A DNA stretch of 64,000 nucleotides from Rhizobiaceae bacterium (GTDB lineage: Bacteria; Pseudomonadota; Alphaproteobacteria; Rhizobiales; Rhizobiaceae): positions 24,404-88,403 of the forward strand of contig JAHBYV010000016.1 of NCBI GenBank assembly GCA_019635795.1, read 5' to 3'. Numbering within the stretch: position 1 is the first letter of the stretch; every line of letters begins with the position of its first letter. The notes under the pieces were generated by a model. It saw nothing but the letters and a program-made list of their open reading frames with translations. It ran no database searches and had not been told where the DNA came from. This document shows positions 17,221 through 25,304 of the stretch, piece by piece. The position numbers were made by a program, and so were the translations under genes.

Positions 17221-17667
17221 TCACGTCCCAAATTCGATGCCAGCCCTTGACGTTGTCCGTAGCTGACGTGAGCAATCGTCGGGCGCAACTCCATCACCAT
17301 TGCACTCCGTGACGGAATTGATAAGCACGCGCCCGATATTAGCACAATCAACATCCGCCAGATCGAAGCGTGAGACTTTCGTTTTCCCGCCAGTCAGTTC
17401 CTTGAAACCGACAGCGGTGATGCGATCGACGACTCCCGCCTTGTCAAAGAGCACAAGTTCGAAAGACGCCGCCTTCAATGTGCCTGCAAGGCCATTATTC
17501 ACCACAAAAGTGAGGCGGCAGCCCTTCTCCGAAGGCTGGGCCGCGTTCAACTCCAGCGATAGAACGCCTTCCTTCTGCGCGGCTTCAGACTGTGCGAATG
17601 CTGAGGCGGTGGCTGCAATATACAGCCCCGCACCAACCATGATCGTTGCTTTCGTCAAGTTTTTCAC
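17221..17667 (-). CDS. Exported protein of unknown function in the heme-uptake operon
   Basis: A 148-residue protein with a clear signal peptide (about residues 1-25, ending ASAFA) and an immunoglobulin-like stretch (LTFVVNNGLAGTLKAASFELVLFD). Three cysteines are in the mature part. It lies between the TonB-dependent receptor gene (gap about 2 bp) and exbB. I do not recognise a named family. Position suggests a periplasmic accessory of heme or TonB transport, which is inference. Confidence 0.75.
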   Translation of the reverse strand: MKNLTKATIMVGAGLYIAATASAFAQSEAAQKEGVLSLELNAAQPSEKGCRLTFVVNNGLAGTLKAASFELVLFDKAGVVDRITAVGFKELTGGKTKVSRFDLADVDCANIGRVLINSVTECNGDGVAPDDCSRQLRTTSRAGIEFGT

Positions 17668-17668
17668 G

Positions 17669-19954
17669 TCAGAACTTCTGCGTTACTGCCAGTCGGAACG
17701 TCGTGCCAGGCTCTGAGTACCGATCGTAAACATCCGGGCTCGTGCCGTCCGGGACATCAAGTGCGTTCCAGTACTTCTTGTTGAACAGATTGTACACACC
17801 TGCCTGAACGCGAAGGCCCTTCACCTGTTCCGGTTCCCAATATCCCGTCACGTCAACTATGCCGTATCCCGGAGCCGCAAAGCCGGTTCCGCTAACCTTG
17901 TCGCGAGCGGCCGCCAATGTGGTGGATACATCAATGCCCCATGTTTCCTGCTCATAGCCGAGGCCGAGTATAGCACGCAAAGGTGGGATCGAGTTGATAT
18001 ATTCATCCGTCTCCGTGTTCTTGCCATGTGAGTAGGCGAAAGAACCCCAAGCCTTCCAATTGCTGTTGAAACGCTTGTAGCCGCGAACTTCAGCACCGTA
18101 GATCTGCACGCGCGCCAGATTTTGAGATGAGAATATCATCGGAAAATCAGCCGTCGGAGCCAGCGTCACTTCTTCGATGAAATTGCGGTAGTAATTATTG
18201 AAGATATTGGCCGAGAAACCAAAATCCGGTGTTTCATAAGCGGCACCAAACTCAAAGCCGTTGCTTGTTTCAGGCTTCAGATCGGGATTGCCGATGCGTG
18301 CATACTGACCCGCATTTGCGAAGTTTTCATAGAGTTCCTGTGCGCTGGGTGCGCGGAAACCCTGTGCCCATTGGGCGAAAACGGTGACTTCCGGAGTTGC
18401 CTTGTACGCAACACGCAGCTTGGGAGAAATCCGCGAATCGCTGTTGTCGACCAGATAGGCAGGGTCGTAATTCGGGCTGGCTTGATATTCCGGCGTGGAC
18501 TTGGGCCGATGCTGATACCAGTCGAAGCGCAAGCCTGGCGTTACGGTGAGCCGACCATCCATAAACTGGATGTCGTCTTCAAGGAATGCGCCGAAGAATG
18601 TGCTGTCAACTTCCGGCATGTCGGCAGTGTTGGAATGCAGGAACCGGCAGCTTTGCGGTCCGTATGGAGACGGGATCGTTGACCAGTCAACATCCGGGCA
18701 ATTGTCTTCACCATAGGAAAACTGGGTTGTTTTCTGGGTGTAAAGCTCGCCGCCAAAGCGCAGGGTGTTCACATGGCCGCCGAGGTCAAGCTCCTTGGAG
18801 GCATCGCCGTTGAAGCCGTAGCTTGTCTGCTTGATCCAGTTGTCGCGAATGTATGGACCGGCTGGATACCCGTACAGAAGATCTGCGCCGCTGGGGAAAC
18901 CGGCGAAAAACGGCGGGGCAGCCGGGATAGCCGGAATGAAGGAGCGCGCATCTGGCAGCCGGATGGCGTCGGTCGTCGCGCTGAGCTTCTGATCTGTCCA
19001 GAACAGATTGAGATTCGCGGTATCCACAATGTCCGACTTGTCTGGCGACTCGAACTTGTACTCACCGGAGACACGTTTACGGTCAATCTTGTTACCAGAC
19101 ATGAATGACCCCTCTTCATAACTCGAGGTCATCCCGCTCATGTTCTCATATTCGAAATCGCGACCGGAAAACTCGCCGGTCAGGCCGAATCTGTGGCCGC
19201 CCTCAACATACTGATGCAGCTTCGCGAGAATGTTGCGCTGGGTGTAGTCACCGGGGTTAGGCTCGGTGCGAAGATTACCGTAGCCATCAACATCACCCAT
19301 GTTTTCGGTTTCGTGTCCCTTGCGGTATCCGCCCTGCACAAGCAGCCATGTATCGTTTGCGCGCCCCGCAATTGCGGCATTGCCGCGCCAGCTTCGGTCA
19401 GCGCTGTCATAGCCGGTTTTCAGGATTGCGCCGAAACGCTTACCGTCCTCGATGAGGTCCTCGGGATCAAGCGTGCGGAGTTGAACAACGCCCCCGAGAG
19501 AGCCGGAGCCGTAGCGGCTCGAATCGCCGCCTCTTACGATATCGAGTTCGGAAAGGGAGTCGAAATCGAAAGCGTTCAGGCCACCCTTTGCGCTATCGCG
19601 TGGATCGACGAGCCAGGGCACACGCACACCGTCAACAGTGGTCAATACCCGGTCGTCCTGGAGCCCGCGCAGATTTATGCTTGTGTTGCGCTCGTTGAAA
19701 TTGACGCCGGCATCGACCCGGCGACCAATGTCACTGAAATCTTCCACCATGCGCTTCTGGATGGCGGGGCGCTCGATCTTTGTTTCCGTTGCGGCCTGAA
19801 TCGGCTGATCGGTAGGTAGTTGTGCACCCTCCACAACAACCGGCGCCAGCTCTACCTCGCTTCCACCTTGCGCTTGCGCCCTGGAATTCACCAGGACGAT
19901 GCTTGCAGCGACGCTGCAAGCCAGCAGCAGCGTACTCTGCCGAAAAATCCCCAT
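17669..19954 (-). CDS. bhuA: TonB-dependent heme/hemoglobin outer-membrane receptor
   Basis: A 761-residue TonB-dependent receptor. The ATG at 19954 follows CAGGAG. The frame is open 18 codons further upstream, but that extension has no signal character. A signal peptide covers about residues 1-30, a TonB-box-like VELAPVVVEG follows, then the plug domain (RRVDAGVNFNERNTSINLRG, VRGGDSSRYGSGSLGGVVQL) and a long beta-barrel ending in the aromatic RLAVTQKF. FRAPSAQELYENF and YNLFNKKYWNA are hemin-receptor family hallmarks. It should import heme across the outer membrane, with ExbB/ExbD/TonB from the same operon. The symbol follows Brucella usage. hmuR would be equally apt. RirA-type boxes overlap its predicted promoter. 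Confidence 0.9.
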   Translation of the reverse strand: MGIFRQSTLLLACSVAASIVLVNSRAQAQGGSEVELAPVVVEGAQLPTDQPIQAATETKIERPAIQKRMVEDFSDIGRRVDAGVNFNERNTSINLRGLQDDRVLTTVDGVRVPWLVDPRDSAKGGLNAFDFDSLSELDIVRGGDSSRYGSGSLGGVVQLRTLDPEDLIEDGKRFGAILKTGYDSADRSWRGNAAIAGRANDTWLLVQGGYRKGHETENMGDVDGYGNLRTEPNPGDYTQRNILAKLHQYVEGGHRFGLTGEFSGRDFEYENMSGMTSSYEEGSFMSGNKIDRKRVSGEYKFESPDKSDIVDTANLNLFWTDQKLSATTDAIRLPDARSFIPAIPAAPPFFAGFPSGADLLYGYPAGPYIRDNWIKQTSYGFNGDASKELDLGGHVNTLRFGGELYTQKTTQFSYGEDNCPDVDWSTIPSPYGPQSCRFLHSNTADMPEVDSTFFGAFLEDDIQFMDGRLTVTPGLRFDWYQHRPKSTPEYQASPNYDPAYLVDNSDSRISPKLRVAYKATPEVTVFAQWAQGFRAPSAQELYENFANAGQYARIGNPDLKPETSNGFEFGAAYETPDFGFSANIFNNYYRNFIEEVTLAPTADFPMIFSSQNLARVQIYGAEVRGYKRFNSNWKAWGSFAYSHGKNTETDEYINSIPPLRAILGLGYEQETWGIDVSTTLAAARDKVSGTGFAAPGYGIVDVTGYWEPEQVKGLRVQAGVYNLFNKKYWNALDVPDGTSPDVYDRYSEPGTTFRLAVTQKF

Positions 19955-20029
19955 AACCCACTCCTGTTCGCGTTGCCTGTGCTGGCTCGCGGATACGCTT
20001 GCTTGCACTCAATCCGTGTGTTTAGAACT

Positions 20030-20044
20030 TGACTATTGCAGTCA
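20030..20044. promoter_or_regulatory. RirA-type iron-responsive operator, box 1
   Basis: TGACTATTGCAGTCA fits the rhizobial RirA (IRO) consensus TGA-N9-TCA. It lies just downstream of the predicted bhuA -10 element, where a bound repressor would block transcription start. A TTTAGAA half of an Irr box lies immediately beside it at 20021-20027, but the other half is missing. Confidence 0.6.
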
Positions 20045-20072
20045 TGTAATGCACTGCTATTAAAGCTGACAA
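20044..20072 (-). promoter_or_regulatory. Predicted promoter of the bhuA operon
   Basis: On the minus strand, TTGTCA (complement of 20067-20072), 17 bp of spacer and TTACAT (complement of 20044-20049) form a plausible -35/-10 pair. Both elements are touched by the two TGA-N9-TCA boxes. Confidence 0.45.
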
Positions 20073-20081
20073 TTAGAGTCA
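20067..20081. promoter_or_regulatory. RirA-type iron-responsive operator, box 2
   Basis: TGACAATTAGAGTCA again fits TGA-N9-TCA. It covers the predicted -35 of the minus-strand bhuA promoter and lies 68 bp before hmuS, so it could serve both divergent arms of the heme locus. Confidence 0.6.
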
Positions 20082-20148
20082 AGATAGATCGTACGCTTTC
20101 GCAAGCTCAGCTTGTGGATGCGGCGGAAAGGCAACGGAGAGGGCAAGA

Positions 20149-21201
20149 ATGAGCAAGGCGGCACGACCGAACGCAGCGGAAATCCGAAAGGCACGGCAAG
20201 AAAATCCAAAGCTGAGAGAGCGTGACCTGGCGCAGAATCTGGGCATTTCCGAAGGCGAGCTGGTTGCTGCACACTGCGGGGAGGGCGTCACCCGAATTCG
20301 GCCGCAAGTCGTGGAAATCCTTCGTGGGCTGGAAGCTGTGGGCGAGGTCATGGCGCTGACCAGAAACGAGAGCGCGGTTCATGAAAAGATTGGCGTTTTT
20401 GAAAAGGTTGTGCCGGGCGATCATGCCGTGCTCACACTTGGTGAGCACATCGACCAGCGCATATTCCCCAATGTCTGGAAGCACGGATTTGCTGTTGAAA
20501 AGCGCGATGGCGATGAAGTGCGGCGTTCCTTGCAGTTCTTCGACTCTGCGGGGGAAGCGGTTCACAAGGTTCATCTGCGTCCGGCATCGGACCTGAAAGC
20601 TTACGAGGCGCTGGTCGCGGCACACGTTTCCGATGATCAGGCACAGGGCCTGCACGTTGAGGCGGTTGCGCCAGAAACTGTTGAGGAGTCCCAGGCGTCG
20701 GCTGAGGAACTGCGCGACAAGTGGAGCAAGATGACTGACGTACATCAGTTCTTCGGGCTTCTGCGTTCGCTCAAGCTTTCACGCCGTCAGGCAATGCGCA
20801 TGGTCGGCCAGGATTTCGCCTGGAGCCTTGATCCACAGGCCGTCGGAGCGATGATGGAAGGTGCGGCTGCGTCCGGGCAGCCAATCATGTGCTTTGTCGG
20901 CAATCGCGGCTGCATTCAGATTCATACCGGCCCCATCTCATCCATAAAGACGATGGGCCCATGGCTGAACATTCTGGACGAGACGTTCCATCTTCATCTG
21001 CGCACCGACCATATTCGGGAGGTGTGGGGCGTTCGCAAGCCGACGAAGGACGGACATGTGACTTCGGTTGAAGCGTATGACGCACAAGGCCAGATGATTA
21101 TTCAGTTTTTCGGCAAGCGTCATGAAGGTGAGGGTGAGCGGGAAGACTGGCGTGGTCTTGTTGCTGGCCTGCCTCGCATTGCTACCCAGAGTGCAGCTTA
21201 A
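20149..21201 (+). CDS. hmuS: Heme-degrading/heme-handling factor HmuS
   Basis: A 350-residue protein of the HemS/HmuS/ChuS family, normal length. It is made of two repeats of the family domain, with the first ending near residue 160 and the second covering about 200-340 (MCFVGNRGCIQIHTGPI … NILDETFHLHLRTDHI). Members bind heme in the cytoplasm after import and pass it on or degrade it to release iron. It is the first gene of the plus-strand hmuSTUV operon and starts at an ATG 68 bp after RirA box 2. Confidence 0.92.
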   Translation: MSKAARPNAAEIRKARQENPKLRERDLAQNLGISEGELVAAHCGEGVTRIRPQVVEILRGLEAVGEVMALTRNESAVHEKIGVFEKVVPGDHAVLTLGEHIDQRIFPNVWKHGFAVEKRDGDEVRRSLQFFDSAGEAVHKVHLRPASDLKAYEALVAAHVSDDQAQGLHVEAVAPETVEESQASAEELRDKWSKMTDVHQFFGLLRSLKLSRRQAMRMVGQDFAWSLDPQAVGAMMEGAAASGQPIMCFVGNRGCIQIHTGPISSIKTMGPWLNILDETFHLHLRTDHIREVWGVRKPTKDGHVTSVEAYDAQGQMIIQFFGKRHEGEGEREDWRGLVAGLPRIATQSAA

Positions 21202-21211
21202 GGTGCAGAGA

Positions 21212-22084
21212 ATGATAAAGCCCAACTTTGTGGTGGCCCTGCTGTTGGGCTTTGCGCTGACGGCAAGTGCTGGTGCTGAAGAGACGACGAGCCTGAATGA
21301 CACGTCTCGCGTGGTAGCCATCGGTGGTTCGATCACCGAGATAGTCTATGCGCTTGGCGCCCAGAACAAGCTGGTAGCGCGTGATTCCACCAGCGTTTAC
21401 CCGGAAGCGGCCAGTCAACTCCCTGATGTGGGTTACGTTCGGCAGCTTTCGCCGGAGGGCGTACTGTCAGTGAATCCCAGCGGCATTATCGCGATTGAAG
21501 GCTCTGGCCCGAAGGAAGCGGTAGATGTCCTGAAAAAGGCCAGCATTCCCTATGTTGAGGTTCCTGAAACCTTCGACCACAAGGGAATTATCGACAAGAT
21601 CAGGATAGTCGGAAATGCCCTGGGGGAGAAGGAAAAGACCGAAGCGCTTTCCCGTCAGGTCGATGCCGATCTAAGCGCGGCAGAAGCACTTACCAGCAAT
21701 ATCAAGGAACGCCGGCGCGTGCTTTTCGTTCTGTCCATGCAGGGCGGAAAAATCCTTGCCGCAGGTAGCGGGACGGCTGCACAAGGCATGATCGATCTGG
21801 CCGGCGCGACAAATGCAGTTGAGGGCTTTTCAGGCTACAAGCAACTGACCGATGAAGCAGTGATAAAGGCCAAACCAGATGCTGTTCTGGTCATGGAGCG
21901 GGCGAGGGCTTCAATCGCTGACGAGCAAATTCTCGGTCACCCCGCCATCGCATCTACACCTGTCGGCCAGAACAAGACTATCGTTCGTATGGACGGCTCG
22001 TATTTGCTTGGCTTTGGCCCCCGAACCGCAAGCGCCATCCGGGAGCTTGCCGCAGCGCTCTACGGCCCTGCTGTCGCAAACTGA
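21212..22084 (+). CDS. hmuT: Heme ABC transporter, periplasmic binding protein HmuT
   Basis: A 290-residue binding protein with a signal peptide (about residues 1-23, ending SAGA). The family start is RVVAIGGSITEIVYALG and the ligand region is RDSTSVYPEAA, with the Tyr that holds heme in this family. I chose the ATG at 21212, which follows AAGGTGCAGAGA, 10 bp after the hmuS stop. The open frame begins earlier at 21122 but overlaps hmuS. It binds heme in the periplasm and delivers it to HmuUV. Confidence 0.92.
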   Translation: MIKPNFVVALLLGFALTASAGAEETTSLNDTSRVVAIGGSITEIVYALGAQNKLVARDSTSVYPEAASQLPDVGYVRQLSPEGVLSVNPSGIIAIEGSGPKEAVDVLKKASIPYVEVPETFDHKGIIDKIRIVGNALGEKEKTEALSRQVDADLSAAEALTSNIKERRRVLFVLSMQGGKILAAGSGTAAQGMIDLAGATNAVEGFSGYKQLTDEAVIKAKPDAVLVMERARASIADEQILGHPAIASTPVGQNKTIVRMDGSYLLGFGPRTASAIRELAAALYGPAVAN

Positions 22085-22096
22085 TCGGTTAGTAAC

Positions 22097-23191
22097 GTGG
22101 CGATTGAAACAATGAGCGCTGGCGCGCCGGTCGAGACAAACCGCACTGCCGCAGGCGACAGGACTAGGCGCGCGCGCCTGGCGATTCTTCTTCTTGCGAT
22201 CCTTCTGCTGGCAACAATGCTGCTTAGCCTTGCATCCGGGGCCTCTGGTGCTTCAGCGCTGGTCATTCTGCGTGACCTGTTCGGCCAGGCTGATGCCGAA
22301 GCCTTGCGTGACCGAATTATCATTTATGACATTCGTCTCCCGCGGCTGCTGCTTGGCGCGTTGGTGGGCGCAGCGCTTGCTGTTTCGGGAGCCGTGATGC
22401 AGGGATTGTTCCGCAATCCGCTCGCCGACCCTGGGCTCGTTGGCGTTTCGTCCGGTGCCAGCCTCGGGGCTGTCGCAATGATCGTGCTTGGGCCGACAAT
22501 GTTCGGTTCCTTCAACGCGACATTGGGGCCGCTTGCATTGCCGGTCATGGCATTTTTGGGCGGCTTGATAACTACCTTTGTGCTGTATCAGGTTGCCACA
22601 AGACAGGGGCGCACCTCCGTCGCCACAATGCTGCTGGCAGGAATTGCGCTCGGCGCACTTGCCATGGCGGTTACAGGCGTCATGATCTTCATAGCCGATG
22701 ACCGGCAGCTTAGAGACCTGACATTCTGGTCCCTTGGATCACTTGCTGGCGCAACCTGGTCAAAGATTTATGTGGTTGGCCCGATAATTCTGGCTTCGCT
22801 CGCCATAAGCCCGTTTTTGGCACGGGGGCTGAATGCTCTGGCGTTGGGCGAACCGACGGCTCATCACATGGGGATTCCGGTTCAGAAGCTGAAATATGCG
22901 GCAATCGTTTCTGTCGCGGCGGCAGTAGGCGCGGCGGTGGCGGTCAGCGGCGGCATCGGCTTCGTCGGTATCGTCGTGGCGCATATGCTGCGGCTGGCCA
23001 TTGGGCCGGACAACCGGTATTTGCTGCCAGCTTCGGCTCTTTTGGGCGCAAGCCTGCTATTGCTCGCTGATGCTATTGCTCGCACCATAGTCGCGCCCGC
23101 CGAATTGCCAATCGGCATTGTGACAGCGCTGGCCGGCGCGCCATTCTTCCTCTGGATATTGCTGCGCAAGCGCGGCTTGCTGGATTTGTGA
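22097..23191 (+). CDS. hmuU: Heme ABC transporter permease HmuU
   Basis: A 364-residue FecCD/BtuC-type permease with about ten hydrophobic helices. Family motifs include RLPRLLLGALVGAALAVSGA, FRNPLADPGLVGVSSGAS, and near the C-terminus GFVGIVVAHMLRLAIGPD. It forms the inner-membrane channel for heme. The GTG at 22097 is the likely start. The ATG five codons later is an alternative. The 3' end overlaps hmuV. Confidence 0.93.
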   Translation: MAIETMSAGAPVETNRTAAGDRTRRARLAILLLAILLLATMLLSLASGASGASALVILRDLFGQADAEALRDRIIIYDIRLPRLLLGALVGAALAVSGAVMQGLFRNPLADPGLVGVSSGASLGAVAMIVLGPTMFGSFNATLGPLALPVMAFLGGLITTFVLYQVATRQGRTSVATMLLAGIALGALAMAVTGVMIFIADDRQLRDLTFWSLGSLAGATWSKIYVVGPIILASLAISPFLARGLNALALGEPTAHHMGIPVQKLKYAAIVSVAAAVGAAVAVSGGIGFVGIVVAHMLRLAIGPDNRYLLPASALLGASLLLLADAIARTIVAPAELPIGIVTALAGAPFFLWILLRKRGLLDL

Positions 23192-23985
23192 CAATGATCA
23201 GGCTTGATGATGTCTCGGTTGCTATCGGCAAGCGAACCATTCTTGGCGGTGTGACCTTTGAAGCAGCGCCGCGAGGTCTGACGGTAATCGTTGGCCCGAA
23301 TGGTTCTGGCAAAACAACATTGATGAAGGCGATGTCTGGTGAAATGGCCTATGGCGGCTCCATCACCATGAACGGCTATGAAGTCTCAAAAGCCGAGTCT
23401 GCCAGACAGGCGCTCATGCGCGCGGTCCTGCCTCAGGCCACTGCGCTTTCATTTCCCTTCACCGTGCGCGAGATCGTCAATCTCGGCGTGCTTTCAGGAC
23501 GCAGTGGTGTCAGGGGCGGGTTTGGCTTTGATCTTGTCGAACAAGCGCTGGCCGCCGTCGATCTGCAAGGCTTTTCGGGAAGGTTCTATCAGGAACTGTC
23601 CGGCGGCGAGCAGCAGCGTGTTCAGCTTGCGCGTGTCCTGTGTCAGGTATGGGAGCCGGTTCTGGACGGGCAGCCTCGCTATCTGTTTCTGGATGAGCCA
23701 GTGTCCAGCCTCGACATCAAGCACCAGCTTGCGATCATGGAAACGGCACGAGGCTTCGCCGACCGTGGCGGCGGTGTTATCGCAATATTGCACGATCTCA
23801 ACCTCGCTGCGATGTATGCTGACAATATCATAGTTCTCGCGCGCGGGCGCATGGTTGCGGCTGGATCGCCACGGCAGGTTATCCGCGATAGCGTGATTGC
23901 CACCGCGTTTGAATGCAACCTTGGGGTTGGGAAAACGCCGAGCGGAGGAGCACCTTTCGTTCTGCCGCAATCTTTTTCCCCTTGA
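23188..23985 (+). CDS. hmuV: Heme ABC transporter ATP-binding protein HmuV
   Basis: A 265-residue ABC ATPase. Walker A is GPNGSGKTT near residues 36-44, the signature is LSGGEQQRVQLARVL, Walker B is LFLDEPVSSLD, and the switch His is in ILHDLNLAA. It powers heme import through HmuU. The GTG at 23188 overlaps the hmuU stop by 4 bp (GTGA). The ATG two codons later is an alternative start. Confidence 0.93.
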   Translation: MTMIRLDDVSVAIGKRTILGGVTFEAAPRGLTVIVGPNGSGKTTLMKAMSGEMAYGGSITMNGYEVSKAESARQALMRAVLPQATALSFPFTVREIVNLGVLSGRSGVRGGFGFDLVEQALAAVDLQGFSGRFYQELSGGEQQRVQLARVLCQVWEPVLDGQPRYLFLDEPVSSLDIKHQLAIMETARGFADRGGGVIAILHDLNLAAMYADNIIVLARGRMVAAGSPRQVIRDSVIATAFECNLGVGKTPSGGAPFVLPQSFSP

Positions 23986-24016
23986 GCGGCGCGCGCATTC
24001 GGCCCACAAAGTTGGT

Positions 24017-25069
24017 ATGCGCAAGACAATTGAATTTATCGAAGGAGACACGGAAGGCGTCTCCTATTCCTTTCCGGTCTACGTTTTCGAAGGCGGACCG
24101 ACCGGCCCCACCGCTTATCTGCAAGCCGCGCTGCATGGCGGTGAACTTCCCGGGGTGGTCGCTCTCGATGCGTTGATGCCGCTATTGCGGCAGGCAGATA
24201 TTGAAGGCCGCATTCGTGGGAAGATCACGGTGGTTCCTTCGGCTAACCCCATAGCGCGGGCGCAATATCAGGCGCATGAGTTGATGGGACGATTCCATTT
24301 CCGGACACTGACGAATTTCAATCGGGATTTTCCGCTGTTGTCGTCACCCGGCGACGACCCATATGCATTGCTTGAAGAAAACAGCGCGGACCAGCGCCTC
24401 AAGGCCAGACTTCTCGCCCTGTCCATGGGGCACGACATCGTTCTCGATCTGCACTGCGATGATGAAAGCTTGCCTTATCTTTATGTTCCAAAGGTATTGT
24501 GGCCGTTCATGCGCGATTGTGCTGGCGCGATGAATATGGACGCTGTCCTTCTGTGGGACGGTGATTGCGGCGCTGCATTCGATCAGGCGTCAATTGATCC
24601 TTATCTTGGTGCACCCGCAAGCTTGGCACGCTTCAATAAGCGGATTGTTTCCACGGTGGAATATCGTGGTTTGGCGGATGTGGATGCAAATATCGCACAG
24701 CATGATGCGAGAGGGCTTTATCGCGTTCTGGTTATGCGCGGCGTAATTGAAGATGAGAAATTGCCGCCGCCAAACCAGTTCAGCGGCCTCGCTGCACCGG
24801 TCGAGAATGTTGAAATGGTGCGCGCGCCGTGCGCTGGAGCCTTGCTCTATCACGTCAAGCCCGGTGACCGGGTGGAAGAAGGGCAGAGACTCGTTACGAT
24901 TGTTCAGATGCCAGGTGAGATGGATGGGCGAACAGAGGTCTTTGCGCCGCAGTCGGGCCTGATCCTTACCCGTCGCCACCACCGTGCGACGACCAAAGGC
25001 GATGACTTGCTGAAACTTGTGGGTGCGCACCCCAGCGCGACCCATAAGCCGGGTGCGTTAGAGGACTGA
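24017..25069 (+). CDS. Succinylglutamate desuccinylase/aspartoacylase family metallo-deacylase (M14-like)
   Basis: A 350-residue zinc amidohydrolase of the AstE/AspA (M14 carboxypeptidase-like) family. Likely zinc ligands are the His and Glu of LQAALHGGELPG near residue 36 and the His in LDLHCDDES. NFNRDFP supplies the substrate-side Arg region. A C-terminal biotinyl-like beta-barrel (KPGDRVEEGQRLVTIVQ) is common in the family. The substrate is not evident. The ATG at 24017 is the start because the upstream open frame overlaps hmuV and is unrelated. It lies 31 bp after hmuV and could be co-transcribed, but a heme link is not implied. Confidence 0.8.
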   Translation: MRKTIEFIEGDTEGVSYSFPVYVFEGGPTGPTAYLQAALHGGELPGVVALDALMPLLRQADIEGRIRGKITVVPSANPIARAQYQAHELMGRFHFRTLTNFNRDFPLLSSPGDDPYALLEENSADQRLKARLLALSMGHDIVLDLHCDDESLPYLYVPKVLWPFMRDCAGAMNMDAVLLWDGDCGAAFDQASIDPYLGAPASLARFNKRIVSTVEYRGLADVDANIAQHDARGLYRVLVMRGVIEDEKLPPPNQFSGLAAPVENVEMVRAPCAGALLYHVKPGDRVEEGQRLVTIVQMPGEMDGRTEVFAPQSGLILTRRHHRATTKGDDLLKLVGAHPSATHKPGALED

Positions 25070-25146
25070 GAAGCCAGCTTTCAGGCGACCGCTCGGTCTG
25101 TGAGAAATTGTTGCAGAGCAATGCAATCGCGGCTATGGAAGCAAGC

Positions 25147-25191
25147 ATGAATATGAAGTCGATCGCAACTGCGTGGTGGTGGGGCTGTTAA
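25147..25191 (+). CDS. trpL: trp leader peptide TrpL
   Basis: A 14-residue leader, MNMKSIATAWWWGC, with three consecutive Trp codons at 25174-25182 and a GGAAG ribosome-binding site just upstream. Ribosomes stalling on the Trp codons when charged tRNA-Trp is scarce would prevent the terminator at 25228-25255 from forming. The same layout (WWW leader before fused trpE(G)) is established in Sinorhizobium, where the leader RNA and the peptide also act in trans. Confidence 0.88.
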   Translation: MNMKSIATAWWWGC

Positions 25192-25227
25192 AGCGGCCTG
25201 CGATGACGCGCGTGCGTGAATATGTGG

Positions 25228-25258
25228 TGGCCGCAACGGATAATCCGGGCGGCCATTT
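25228..25258 (+). terminator. trp attenuator terminator
   Basis: The 7-bp perfect stem TGGCCGC (25228-25234) and GCGGCCA (25249-25255) with a 14-nt loop is followed by TTTGCTTTATT. It sits between trpL and trpE(G), 50 bp before the coding start. Confidence 0.7.
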
Positions 25259-25304
25259 GCTTTATTGGTAGCCAGGGTTCCTTGCCTGATTGTTGGAGAC
25301 AGGA

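Noticed and set aside
20021-20037. A second Irr box beside RirA box 1
   Set aside because: Only the left half TTTAGAA is present. The right half differs at four of seven positions.
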